The notes under the pieces: generated by a model | Told to the model about the DNA's origin: nothing | Database searches by the model: none | What the model saw: only the letters and a program-made list of their open reading frames with translations | In this document: piece after piece, positions 33,471 through 42,989 of the stretch | How the letters are laid out: each line of letters opens with the position of its first letter | Position numbering within the stretch: position 1 is the stretch's first letter | Position numbers and translations under genes: made by a program | Origin: Phytophthora colocasiae | Lineage: Eukaryota; Oomycota; Peronosporomycetes; Peronosporales; Peronosporaceae | Reading direction: 5' to 3' | DNA: 64,000 nucleotides | Assembly: GCA_018806915.1 (NCBI GenBank) | Contig: JAGKQI010000094.1 | Location: 558,001 to 622,000 of the forward strand

Positions 33471-33535
33471 CCTTTACATATACATGCACTAAAATATTTG
33501 CAGGTTTGGATTACGAGGCTTTTTACCAAGATGGT

Positions 33536-33569
33536 TTAGAGGACAACGTTGGGTAAACGCTCGTTTGGA
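33536..33569 (+). promoter_or_regulatory. Upstream element shared by two RXLR genes, first copy
   Basis: A stretch of about 34 bp beginning TTAGAGGACAA and containing GGTAAAC recurs at 34282-34316 with few changes. It lies about 70-104 bp before ATG 33640, and its partner 110-145 bp before ATG 34427. It may be a shared promoter or leader inherited by duplication. Nothing shows that a protein binds it. Confidence 0.4.
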
Positions 33570-33639
33570 TGAGTGGAAATGTAACACTTCCCGATTTTCC
33601 AAGGTGCATCGCAATTTAAAATCCAAAGGGGAAGTGACC

Positions 33640-33987
33640 ATGCGGCTGGCCAGCATCCTTCTTGTATCCGCGCTTTTCATGTGCGGTAGCGTCTTCTCGA
33701 CTGAGGTCAAGCAAGCAATTACCGTAAAAGACACCACTGATGACAAACGACTACTGCGTTCCGACAGCGAAGAGAGAGGCATTAACTTGGCTCAGCTGAT
33801 GAAACTAGACGACGATTTCTCGGCGATCAAGCAACTCGTCACTGAGTTCGCGGACTTAAAGGTGATGAAGAAGGAAGCCTTGGATGTCTTCAAGCTAATG
33901 AAGAGAGGAGGCATGAGCACGGAACAAGCCACGTATATTTCCAACTTGTTTGCCAAGTACATGGAAAACCCTCGTCTTTACCATTGA
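33640..33987 (+). CDS. RXLR-type secreted effector candidate (115 aa)
   Basis: ATG 33640 is followed by a signal peptide (about residues 1-20, LLVSALFMCGSVFS). RLLR stands at 37-40 and EER at 44-46, both in the usual place and spacing, so this is the most canonical RXLR-EER gene in the window. The mature part is short, charged and helical, and has no second domain. The open frame extends upstream but without a better Met. It is intact and single-exon. The host target is unknown. Confidence 0.82.
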   Translation: MRLASILLVSALFMCGSVFSTEVKQAITVKDTTDDKRLLRSDSEERGINLAQLMKLDDDFSAIKQLVTEFADLKVMKKEALDVFKLMKRGGMSTEQATYISNLFAKYMENPRLYH

Positions 33988-34157
33988 TACGAGAGTGCGA
34001 GTACGGACATAATGCTCCATAAGTAGTATTAATAAGTCATGTGGTACTTCGGGCATGTACATGTGCCTCAGGAACAATAACGTTTTACGAGTTCATTTCA
34101 CAATTCAGTCGCCTGTAAATGGGTCAGAGGTTTTCTTGCACGCGGTCAATTTCTTCG

Positions 34158-34264
34158 GGCCCAGATCTCAGCAATCTCGCAGCCATGGAAGTCAACTGGA
34201 CCGCTACTGTGTGGAGTGAGAGCCCAGGAGTGGAGTACGCGTTTTGTGTGTAGTTTGATCTGAT
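34158..34264 (+). pseudogene. Short decayed fragment of the Uma2-like gene family
   Basis: Between two effector genes the plus strand has short blocks in the same order as the copy at 34835. They are CCCAGATCTCAG, TCTCGCAGCC, GTCAACT, CTGTGTGG and CCAGGAGT, then a stretch matching the GVEYALCV coding region. Large gaps separate them. It is a non-coding relic. The remaining bases of 33988-34426 show no other gene and should include the promoter of the effector at 34427. Confidence 0.6.
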
Positions 34265-34281
34265 GAATTGTTCTAAACTGA

Positions 34282-34316
34282 TTAGAGGACAATGTTAGGT
34301 AAACACCCCACTTGGA
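34282..34316 (+). promoter_or_regulatory. Upstream element shared by two RXLR genes, second copy
   Basis: This is the partner of 33536-33569, again beginning TTAGAGGACAA and ending TTGGA. It lies about 110-145 bp before ATG 34427. Confidence 0.4.
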
Positions 34317-34426
34317 CCTTTGGATGTGTGGTAGTACATGTACATGCTGCACGTATTTGGCTCGGGAATGCTAACATTTCGCAATCTGCTTTCTGCCACA
34401 GACGTCGCTCCTTGCAATACCCAAAA

Positions 34427-34807
34427 ATGCGTCTTCAGTTTTTTGTTCTCGTGATCGCGATTCTTTTTACTAATTGCACTGCCACGCTACCAAGGACTTC
34501 CACGATAGCCGAGACGGATTCCAATACTGTTGCCAAAAAGTTCCTGAGGGTCCGACAGCTAGAAGAAGCAAATTCTTTATCCAACGACGAGGAAAGGGGG
34601 GACGTGAAAGAAGTGGCTCAAAAGGCGTTCTACAAACTCAAGTTCCCACTTTGGCTTGCTAAGGGGAAGGATGAGGTTTGGGTCGCCCAAAAACTGAAGA
34701 TGACATTTCCTCTCGTCGACGACCCGTTGTGGAGTGTCTACAAGAGCTATCAGAAAGCCTACAACAAGCTGCAACGTAGCATGTATCCCGTCGGAAAAAA
34801 CAATTGA
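34427..34807 (+). CDS. RXLR-like secreted effector candidate with degenerate motif (126 aa)
   Basis: The start at ATG 34427 gives a signal peptide (MRLQFFVLVIAILFTNCTA). The RXLR position reads KFLR at residues 38-41 and EER lies at 55-57. The C-terminal half contains KLKFPLWLAKGKDEVW, VDDPLWSVYKSY and QKAYNKL. It matches the gene at 32152-32493 along its length and carries a few extra residues in the linker and at the end. The stop is only 27 bp before the Uma2-like pseudogene. The frame is intact. Confidence 0.76.
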   Translation: MRLQFFVLVIAILFTNCTATLPRTSTIAETDSNTVAKKFLRVRQLEEANSLSNDEERGDVKEVAQKAFYKLKFPLWLAKGKDEVWVAQKLKMTFPLVDDPLWSVYKSYQKAYNKLQRSMYPVGKNN

Positions 34808-34834
34808 CTCCTTAAAGAGTTAACTAAAGTGTAA

Positions 34835-36067
34835 ATGGCAGCGCCAGCAACACCACCGATCCTGCTTCCAATTCCTCCTTACCTTCTCCCCATCCTTGAT
34901 CGTATCAACACTGCCCTGGAAGTGGCTGTCCTATAGCTGATGGCACGTTGCGTGTGTTCCTGGCAACAGAAGATGAATGGAACGTGTTTGCTATTACGGA
35001 CGGAAACGTCGTTCATGCCAATTTTCTGGAATGGTTCGCTGACTCTGAAGAAATTCACATGATCGAGTTCGACAACAACCCGCACGGAAAGTATATTATC
35101 AACTTTAACCGTGCTGTGTTTAAGAAGAAACATGTTGATCGGTGGATCGCTTCTTGTATGGGCGCTACCAACTTGCTAGGGACAAGATGGTGCCCAGATC
35201 TCAGCTACGGACCACGCCGAACAACTCCGGGATCTGTTCTTCCTCCAGGTGTTCCGTCATTTGACGAATGTATGACGATCAAAGTTGAGATTGGAGTCTC
35301 GCAGCCGTGGGGAATGGAACGAGGTCAACTCGACCGCAAGGCGATTTCTGTGTGGGGTGAAATGCCAGGAGTCGAGTATGCGCTTTGTGTGAAGTTCGAT
35401 CCGGATTTCACGAATGCTGAATACAAGTTATACGACACCGCGCGAATCCACCGAAGTAAAAGTGCCAGATCCATAGCCGATAATCTGCTACTGCCTCGAG
35501 CACGATGGATGGCTTCTTCTCTTTTCCTGCGTACTGTCCTTTCAGTGCGTATGGGCACATTTCCCACATCCAGTGCATGCAGTCGAGCGATCCGACGCAA
35601 CCAGGAAAGCCTCGATCAGCTGAAAACTGTAACTGCTCCTCTACGTCGTGCTCTGTAGGTTCCCGTAGATATTCTTCCTCGATTATATTAATCACGTTCT
35701 GGCAAAATCTTTTAGTGTATGCGAGAGTTGTGCTTTCAGCGCACGATAAGTTTTCATCGAGCGAATCCGCGCTACAACCGTAGGCAAGCATTCGCATCGC
35801 AACCGTGCACTTTTGTAGAGAAGACAGAGGCAGCAGGCTCCAATAACGGTACGACTGCGCATTCATGACGGCGTCTATGACTTTGGATTTCTAATCGCTG
35901 TTATGATAACATTCAGACATAAATATTTTGGACAGTTCCCCTCTCGTGAACAAGTTTATTCTGCAGCGGTAGTATTGGATCCAATTCCAATTGTCGATCC
36001 AAGAACGGTGATCCACTTGGCGGACGTCGAGTTCTCGGCAGGAAAAGCACTTAAGATTCTTCCCTAA
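34835..36067 (+). pseudogene. Putative Uma2-like (PD-(D/E)XK) nuclease family gene, copy 1, interrupted by a Harbinger fragment
   Basis: From ATG 34835 the first 32 codons (PILLPIPPYLLP block) match copy 2. A deletion of about 10 bp near 34930 then causes a stop. The main frame resumes at about 34948. Family-like residues are the Asp of CPDLSYG, the Glu of VEIGVS, the LDRKAISVWGE block and GVEYALCVKFDPDF, in the order of Uma2/pfam05685 restriction-endonuclease-like domains. At 35450 the gene is broken by 516 bp of Harbinger sequence. It then picks up again from about 35967 (VVLDPIPIVDPRT) to the stop at 36067. The nuclease assignment is by motif order only, and no activity is shown. Confidence 0.6.
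35451..35966 (-). pseudogene. PIF/Harbinger transposase fragment
   Basis: On the minus strand the piece from about 35866 to 35451 codes the middle of a Harbinger (plant-type nuclease) transposase. It contains the RGFPGCVGSLDCMHWMWEMCP block with a catalytic Asp and the GKEKKPSIVLEAVADYRLWIWH block. Both gene ends and the helix-turn-helix partner gene are missing. It is inserted inside the Uma2-like copy 1. I found no clear terminal repeats or duplication of the target. Confidence 0.78.
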
Positions 36068-36184
36068 AAGTATACAAATTTTGTACTCCATCGTTTGTTA
36101 TGATGTGCTAAATCTAAAAAAATCAATTCAAGTACCTAATTCTAAATCCTTTATCCAAATCCTAAATCGTCCTATTGGCCAGCC

Positions 36185-36919
36185 ATGGACTTCCAGAACC
36201 GTGTGGGCTCCAAGCCTGGTTCGGGCGGTGTAGCGTCCGAGTCGCAGAGCAATGTGGACCGTCGTGAGCGTCTGCGTAAGCTGGCGCTAGAGACGGTAGA
36301 TCTGGCTAAGGACCCGTACTTTATGAAGAATCATTTGGGGAGCTACGAGTGTAAACTCTGTCTCACTCTCCACAATAACGAGGGGAATTACTTGGCGCAC
36401 ACACAGGGCAAGCGTCATCAGACTAATTTGGCTCGACGTGCAGCTAAAGAAGCAGCAGATTCGGCGCATTCAACTGCTGCTGCCAATCTCGAAGCAGCTA
36501 GAGCGGCAGCGGCTGCCGCTGCGGCGAAACCGAGAGCTCTGAAGATCGGACTCCCTGGTTACAAGGTGACTAAACAGAGGGACCCGGACACGGGCGCGAG
36601 GATCCTCTTGTTCCAAGTCGCGTATCCGGAAATCGCAGACAAATTGCAGCCAAGACACAGATTCATGTCGGCTTTTGAGCAGAAGGTGGAGGCGCCGGAT
36701 AAACGCTGGCAGTATCTGCTGTTCGCTTGTGAACCGTACGAGACGGTGGCGTTCAAGATCCCTAATGACGATGTCGACAAGAGCGAGGGCAAGTTTTTCA
36801 GTAATTGGGACAAAGACGGCAAGACGTTCACTTTGCAATTGACGTTTGCAGCGGGGAATACAGAGACGAAGAGTCAACCAGCGCCACCCCCGCCACGTCC
36901 GCAACTACGGTATATGTAG
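36185..36919 (+). CDS. SF3A2: Splicing factor 3A subunit 2 (SF3a66/Prp11)
   Basis: This is an intact single-exon protein of 244 residues, a component of the U2 snRNP that helps recognise the branch site in the nucleus. The N-terminus MDFQNRVGSKPGSGG is characteristic of the family. A matrin-type zinc finger lies at about 54-77 (YECKLC..H..H with HTQGKRH). The conserved GLPGYKV block and the region around FEQKVEAPDKRWQYLLFACEPYETVAFKIP follow. The long proline-rich tail of animal SF3A2 is reduced to a short PPPPRP end. It lies between two broken Uma2-like copies in opposite orientation. Confidence 0.94.
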   Translation: MDFQNRVGSKPGSGGVASESQSNVDRRERLRKLALETVDLAKDPYFMKNHLGSYECKLCLTLHNNEGNYLAHTQGKRHQTNLARRAAKEAADSAHSTAAANLEAARAAAAAAAAKPRALKIGLPGYKVTKQRDPDTGARILLFQVAYPEIADKLQPRHRFMSAFEQKVEAPDKRWQYLLFACEPYETVAFKIPNDDVDKSEGKFFSNWDKDGKTFTLQLTFAAGNTETKSQPAPPPPRPQLRYM

Positions 36920-37041
36920 GAGGAAGTTGCAGTAGAAGGTGGACCAATTGAGATGGAGTTAAATTCATTTGAATGAAAGATTCAATCTCATTTGATACTC
37001 ATCTCTGAAGCTGCTGGTGCACAGGTGTCAAGTCAGTTAGC

Positions 37042-37831
37042 TCATTCCATCGACCGAATCAATGGAGTGTACAAATCCACCATAACAGTTTTAGGGAAGA
37101 ATCTTGGAAGTGCTTTTCCTGGTGGAATACCGAGAACTCGACGTCCGTCCAAGTGGATCATCGTTCTTGGAGCAACAATTGGAATTGGATCCAATACTAC
37201 CAGTGGATTCGCGCGGGTGTCGTACAACTTGTATTCAGCATTCGTGAAATCCGGATCCAACTTCACACAAAGCGCATACTCGACTCCTGGCATTTCACCC
37301 CCACACAGAAATCGCCTTGCGGTCGAGTTGACCTCGTTCCATTCCCCACGGCTGCGAGACTCCAATCTCAACTTTGATCGTCATACATTCGTCAAATGAC
37401 GGAACACCTGGAGGAAGAACAGATCCCGGAGTTGTTCGGCGTGGTCCGTAGCTGAGATCTGGGCACCATCTTGTCCCTAGCAGGTTGGTAGCGCCCATAT
37501 AAGAAGCGATCCACCGATCAACATGTTTCTTCTTAAACACAACACGGTTAAAGTTGATAATATACTTTCCGTGCGGGTTGTTGTCGAACTCGATCATGTG
37601 AATTTCTTCAGAGTCAGCGAACCATTCCAGAAAATTGGCATGAACGACGTTTCCGTCAGTAATAGCAAACGCGTTCCATTCATCTTCCGTTGCCTGGCAC
37701 ACACGCAACGTGCCATGGGCTGGAGGAGGTTGTTCCGCAGCCACTTCCAGGGCAGTGTTGATGCGATCAAGGCTGGGTAGAAGGTAAGGAGGAATAGGAA
37801 TCATGATCGGTGGTGATGCGTGCGCCGCCAT
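37042..37831 (-). pseudogene. Putative Uma2-like (PD-(D/E)XK) nuclease family gene, copy 2, frameshifted
   Basis: ATG 37831 opens a frame with the same IPIPPYLLP start, the GTLRV..ATEDEWN block and the CPDLSYG, VEIGVS and LDRKAISVWG motifs. It stops near 37295, where a GGGGG run stands in place of the GGGG of copy 1. The next frame carries GEMPGVEYALCVKLDPDF and a longer end to 37042. Except for that base it would be about 260 residues. It is the reverse complement of copy 1 at high similarity, with SF3A2 between them. Confidence 0.6.
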
Positions 37832-38079
37832 AGCTTCACGTGTCTTCGCGCGAAGACTGAAAATGAGAGCCTTGGGACAAGACAACTTGAACCATTTCTT
37901 GGAAAATTCAACTTGCTATGATGTGTTGAATTCATTAGAGGGGTCTACAAAGTTCCGACTGCTATCGAAGAGCGAGATCTGGACGGGAGCGAACCTCCTA
38001 CAAGAGATGGATAACATGCATGCGCCGCTTTGCGCTTGTTTTGATGATTGCTTCCTTCACTCACGCGATGAGACCGGAG

Positions 38080-39450
38080 TTACATCGCGGGGAATTCAAG
38101 CAGGAACTCCTTGCTGATGTCCGCCAGCTCGTCCACAACCTCAACCAGTCCGCGGTAGAATCCCGTCTCGTGGAAACGAACATCGTACTGCTTGCAGAGC
38201 GACTTGACCAACGGATTGACCTTCTGCAGGTTGTGACGCGGCATCATGGGGAACAAGTGGTGCTCGATCTGGTAGTTGAGACCACCACAGAACCAGTCCA
38301 TGAAGAACCCAGGCGTGATGTTGCGCGTAGTGGTGACCTGCAGCTGCCAGAAGTCGGGCTTCTCGTCACGCTCGTACACAGACATACCGTTGTGGCCCAC
38401 GCTGAAGACAGCGGCCAGGAAGGCGCCGCAAGACATTTGCGAGAGCATAAAGAAAGTAAAACCCTGGAAAACTGACATTCCCGTGACGATAGGCAGCGCC
38501 ACGTTCCAGAAGTAGTGCACAAGGAGGCCGAACTTCTCGCCGTTAGGGAGATCCACAGGGTCATACTGGCCAAATGCGAAGCCCTTGAACACGTAGTAGT
38601 AACTCTGCAACAACCAGCTGAAACGGGCGAAGAGCAGGAGCGGGAAATACATGACAGCCTGGTTACTGACGAAGAACGGGCCCCAGCTCGACTCGTAGGC
38701 GCGCGAAGCCATGTGCTTGCTCCAAGCCAGCAGAGGCATCGTGTCAATGTCCGGATCACCGAGGTACTTGGTCTTAGCGTCGCCGATGAGGTTCGGCACT
38801 GCGTGGTGGAAGTTGTGCTTGTTCTTCCACCACTGCACACTGAAACCCATCCAGATATCGCCGATAATGACGCCCATGACGTTGCCGATCATGTGGTTGT
38901 CCCACACTTGGTGGTGCAGCACGTCGTGTGCAAGCCAACCGGATTGCTGCCAGAAGAGACCCATAACACAAGCCGCGAGGATATACATGGGCCAGCTATC
39001 GAAGTGCCAGCAGATTGCCACAGAGGTCATCCAGATACTGAAGGTGCTGAGGATCTTCCAGGCGTAGTAGACCATACTCGCGTCATAGAGTCCCATCCCC
39101 TTGATCTTGATACGCAGACGGCGGTAAGCACCGATGAACTCGTCCGTCTTGGCCTTCTTGGCCTTCTGCTCCTCCGAAAGGTCCTTCGTGCCCGGAGCAG
39201 TGCTCTCGTCTACGTCACCGATGTAGAATTGCTCCAGTAGTTTCCAAGAGCTTGTGGGGTGACATACTGTGAAGATGTCAGTAGCGTCCTCCCCAGCTTG
39301 CGAAAGCATGACCATGCCGCCCGGGTGCGAGTCCCATTTGCTGATGTCGTAAACTTTGTGGTGAATGACAATCCACGCGTTGGCGTACGTCGAGTGCTGC
39401 TGCACTTCCTGCCACGTGATGATACGTTTCGTCTTGGGGCCGTCCACCAT
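38080..39450 (-). CDS. Front-end fatty acid desaturase with N-terminal cytochrome b5, delta-6 type
   Basis: This is an intact 456-residue protein. It inserts a double bond towards the carboxyl end of C18 acids, a step on the way to arachidonic and eicosapentaenoic acid, in the ER membrane. The cytochrome b5 domain occupies about residues 10-85 with the haem motif HPGG at 42-45. Three histidine boxes follow: HDVLHH at about 172-177, HNFHH at about 211-215 and QIEHH at about 394-398. The Gln of the third box is the mark of front-end desaturases. Several hydrophobic helices lie between the boxes. The sequence, starting MVDGPKTKR, resembles Phytophthora delta-6 enzymes; delta-5 or delta-8 activity cannot be excluded. 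Confidence 0.9.
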   Translation of the reverse strand: MVDGPKTKRIITWQEVQQHSTYANAWIVIHHKVYDISKWDSHPGGMVMLSQAGEDATDIFTVCHPTSSWKLLEQFYIGDVDESTAPGTKDLSEEQKAKKAKTDEFIGAYRRLRIKIKGMGLYDASMVYYAWKILSTFSIWMTSVAICWHFDSWPMYILAACVMGLFWQQSGWLAHDVLHHQVWDNHMIGNVMGVIIGDIWMGFSVQWWKNKHNFHHAVPNLIGDAKTKYLGDPDIDTMPLLAWSKHMASRAYESSWGPFFVSNQAVMYFPLLLFARFSWLLQSYYYVFKGFAFGQYDPVDLPNGEKFGLLVHYFWNVALPIVTGMSVFQGFTFFMLSQMSCGAFLAAVFSVGHNGMSVYERDEKPDFWQLQVTTTRNITPGFFMDWFCGGLNYQIEHHLFPMMPRHNLQKVNPLVKSLCKQYDVRFHETGFYRGLVEVVDELADISKEFLLEFPAM

Positions 39451-39831
39451 TTGTCAAGTGATACAGTCAAGCGTAACAACTGCTATAGGGGGGCGAGCTG
39501 GAAAGTCGGGGACTGAAGCTGAAGCTGTGGCGGATGGAGACTGATACAGTGCGCGCCAAATCGATAGGACCCCCCCCTGAATATGCCCATAACTCAGTCA
39601 GTTTTTATCATTTTAAGTTGCGGTTTTGACAGTAGATCCATAACACGGTAAGAAAGGACCTACGGGTGTTTGTTTTAGCGTTTTTGCACCCTAAAGTATG
39701 GCTCCCATACAAAAAACTGTTTTTTGCCAAACGACACAATTTAGGACCCCCATGCTTCAATACAAATCCCTATACTAAATAAAACCCGCTCAAAATGATA
39801 TGACTGGGGATTTGTATGGGGACATGTTCTA

Positions 39832-40184
39832 AACCTCTGTAGAGTGAAGGTGAGTGCAGGTATCATGGCTCTGAATTACACAGGACATTGATAATAGATA
39901 AGTGCATATTTGGTAGAGAAGGCCATAACCATTGGCAGAGAGTTACAAAGTAATTGCTGGCACTTTAACAGTCAGTTTTGTAGATTGTCATTTAGTGGCT
40001 GTTTTTTTAGCAAATCATAGTCAAAATGCGTTCAAATGTTAGACACAAAATAATAATGTCGATTCCTTGCATAAGAACTCTCTAAAGCATATATGATCTC
40101 TACCAAATATGCACTTATCTATTATCAATGTCCTGTGTAATTCAGAGCCATGATACCTGCACTCACCTTCACTCTACAGAGGTT
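39832..40184. mobile_element. Nested MITE with TA target site
   Basis: A 353-bp non-coding element begins AACCTCTGTAGAGTG and ends with the reverse complement of this. Its arms of about 90 bp (39832-39920 and about 40095-40184) enclose a unique middle. TA stands at 39830-39831 and at 40185-40186; the latter is shared with the adjoining Tc1 element. Confidence 0.85.
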
Positions 40185-40186
40185 TA

Positions 40187-41896
40187 CAGTGCGCGTCAAA
40201 TCGATAGGACCCCCAGTTTGGCGACACACTTTTGCTAATATCTCGGCTTGTAGGAGGTGTTAAGCGCTGCTGTTTAGATATGTTGTTGATAGATGGTATA
40301 CTAAGAGGCTGTATGTGTTAACAACTGCGATTTCCAAGTCCATGCTAGGGCTGGCATACAAACAGCCAGATTTGGCTCTAGCGACACAAATTAGTACCGC
40401 ACCCTTTTTTAACAAAATTGCAAAGTTTTATGCACTCCCATACAAACTTCTATATTAAAAGTTAGTACTTAGTGAGACCGCCCTTCTGCTTGATGACAGC
40501 AAGGCAGCGGCGAGGCATGGACTCCACGAGCTTGCACAGGTACTCCTGCTCGATGGAAGCCCAAGCTGCCATAATTGCTTCTTCAAGATGACCTACCGTA
40601 CGATACTGGCGACCATGGGCGTAAATCCGAGCTGCCATAACCGACCAGACGTTCTCGATTGGGTTACAGTCGGGGGAACGGGCTGGCCAAGCCATGGTGT
40701 TGACTTCCATTTCTTGCAAGAAACTCGTCGTCTCACGCGAGGCATGAATCGACGCGTTATCCTGCTGAAACACGAAGTCAACACCATGGTTATAGTGCGC
40801 AAAAGGTAGCATATACTCAGATACAGTATAAATGTAGTGACCCGAGTTCTGGCGACCGCGCAGGATCGCCAGCTCACTCTTACCTTGGACACTGAATGCC
40901 CCCCAAACCATGACGCTTCCACCGCCATTCTGGCGACGTACGTAGGACTGCGCAGGCTGCCTCATGTCGCGCCAGTAGTACTTGAATCCGTCAGGTCCGT
41001 CCAGGTTAAACTTTTTCATCTGAAAATAAAGTATTTTTGCCAAATTTCTTCACATAGAAACAAAACATTAGCATCCTGAAGCATCAAAGTAGAAATTAAA
41101 AACTTTACCTGGGTTAAGAATGTGCTCCTCTGCCCATTCCATCCGGGCCGCCTTGTGAGCCGCGGTGAGAGGCAGTGTGCGGTCCATCTTGCTGTACTCC
41201 AGGTGGTCCACACGCCGCAGCATCCTTTGCACCGTCCTCACGGACACCTTGAGACCGAGCTCGGTCTTGAGCTCCGCAGCAAAGCGGTCGCCGGTCGCTG
41301 CCTTGCGCACTAGCAGCCGGACGTCCCTCTCAGTAAGTGCTGGCCGCCTTCCTGGTCTTGGGAGGGTTCTAACGCTGTCTGGGGGTGGTCCTCGCTCTGC
41401 CTTAATTGCCTTGCGCACACAGGTACGCGCTCGACCAGTCCTCCGTGCGATCTCACGGATGGTGAGGCCACCGTCGTGGAGCCCGATGATCCACCAGTAC
41501 TCCTGGCTTGTGAGTGCTTTGCCGCGGCCCATGCAAGGAGCGAAATGAAAGGCTGGCTGGCGCGCCAGCCCTGCCTGGCAGCACATTTTCACCATTCATC
41601 TAACAAAAAGTGACATTCATTCTTTTAATATAGAGGTTTGTATGGGAGTGCATAAAACTTTGCAATTTTGTTAAAAAAGGGTGCGGTACTAATTTGTGTC
41701 GCTAGAGCCAAATCTGGCTGTTTGTATGCCAGCCCTAGCATGGACTTGGAAATCGCAGTTGTTAACACATACAGCCTCTTAGTATACCATCTATCAACAA
41801 CATATCTAAACAGCAGCGCTTAACACCTCCTACAAGCCGAGATATTGGCAAAAGTGTGTCGCCAAACTGGGGGTCCTATCGATTTGACGCGCACTG
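40187..41896 (-). mobile_element. Tc1/mariner-type transposon nested in the foldback element
   Basis: The element is 1,710 bp with inverted repeats of about 265 bp (40187-40455 and about 41630-41896) starting CAGTGCGCGTC. TA stands at 40185-40186 and 41897-41898. Between the repeats lies one broken transposase gene on the minus strand. The long repeats and small size fit a Tc1-like element. Confidence 0.9.
40462..41532 (-). pseudogene. Tc1/mariner transposase, broken in the middle
   Basis: The N-terminal frame, taken from ATG 41532 (MGRGKALT), has two helix-turn-helix DNA-binding regions (GLTIREIARRTGRA; SVRTVQRMLR). It runs to a stop at 41068. A second frame from about 41040 to 40462 carries NLDGPDGFKYYWRD, VMVWGAF, the catalytic-Asp region FVFQQDNASIH and the SPDCNPIENVW block with the acidic third residue. 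The first catalytic Asp, expected in FSDEKKF, is only readable near 41005 with a one-base shift in an AAAAA run. A short intron in this place is conceivable, but no donor/acceptor pair gives a clean join. It is probably inactive. Confidence 0.8.
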
Positions 41897-42182
41897 TAGA
41901 ACATGTCCCCATACAAATCCCCAGTCATATCATTTTGAGCGGGTTTTATTTAGTATAGGGATTTGTATTGAAGCATGGGGGTCCTAAATTGTGTCGTTTG
42001 GCAAAAAACAGTTTTTTGTATGGGAGCCATACTTTAGGGTGCAAAAACGCTAAAACAAACACCCGTAGGTCCTTTCTTACCGTGTTATGGATCTACTGTC
42101 AAAACCGCAACTTAAAATGATAAAAACTGACTGAGTTATGGGCATATTCAGGGGGGGTCCTATCGATTTGGCGCGCACTGTA

Positions 42183-42989
42183 CCAGTGGTACCTTCGGGA
42201 TTCACGGCGATTATTTATAAAGTGTGTGAAAGAAAGGGATAGTGAATAAGATGGTGTGGTGTACATGAGATGAGGAGCCAATCGGATTCGTTGCTTTGGT
42301 TTTTATCCAATCGGTGAGGTCGAAGCGTGACGTCATGATGTGCAAGAGGTGATGCAGGCCGATCACCAAGGAGGTTTAAACTGTGAATAGTCTCCGTTAT
42401 CCACTGGGTTGGATATGAAGATCTACAGCGGCTAAACTTCTTGTTAACTTACATGCATGCATTGATCTCTGTGGAGAATGAACGCTTGTATCTAAAGCGT
42501 TTTGCTAGAGTGTTAATTCTTCGGCCTGGCAGAATCCGCGGGTGTTGCTCTGGTCTGCAAAGATGGGCAGATCGGCAGTCTCTGCTACTGAACAGTGCCA
42601 CGTACTTGTTAGCGCAACGACAGCCGTAGATTCCTCGCTGCTACTTGAGCATTCAACGTGTACGCTGTCCGACCAGCGCAGTCGTTTCTTCCAGTTTTTA
42701 GTATATCTGGATGGTGGTCGCAGCAGCTACATGTACATGCACCGGTAGGACACGAGCATAAAGCGTGTTGCTTCCTCTTCACCTCTTGGCTGCAAATAGT
42801 TTGTAGGACTTCAACTTGATGTTGCTAAGTCGTGGACATCGTCGGTACTACTACTTGGGTATCTACATGTATTTGTTGTAGGTACAGTACCACGTGCATA
42901 GGTACTACTTGGCTATCTATTTGTTGTTTTCGTTAGCTGAGGCTGGTGCAGGGCTGTACTGCTGGTTGCATACATAGATACACTACAGA
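42183..42989. other. Intergenic region downstream of the EP400-like gene
   Basis: About 800 bp of mostly unique sequence. Words such as TACATGTACATG occur near 42728 and ACTACTTGG.TATCTA occurs twice (about 42849 and 42904). No gene or RNA is recognised. Confidence 0.6.

Larger units (their letters stand above)
39547..42180. mobile_element. Outer foldback (MITE-like) Tc1/mariner element, with two elements nested in it
   Basis: The ends 39547-39829 and about 41899-42180 are near-perfect reverse complements starting CAGTGCGCGCC. They are flanked by TA at 39545-39546 and 42181-42182. Without the inner insertions the element would be a palindrome of about 565 bp with almost no loop and no gene. 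Its tip closely resembles that of the nested Tc1 element (CAGTGCGCGTC), so the latter's transposase may mobilise it. The two nested elements entered at the TA in its centre. Confidence 0.88.

Noticed and set aside
38515..39240. Plus-strand frame of 241 codons opposite the desaturase
   Set aside because: It is the complement of conserved desaturase codons with strong third-position bias; no start context or family.
41037..41110. Intron joining the two Tc1 transposase frames
   Set aside because: GT and AG pairs exist, but none restores the conserved FSDEKKFN block in frame; a one-base loss in an A run explains it better.
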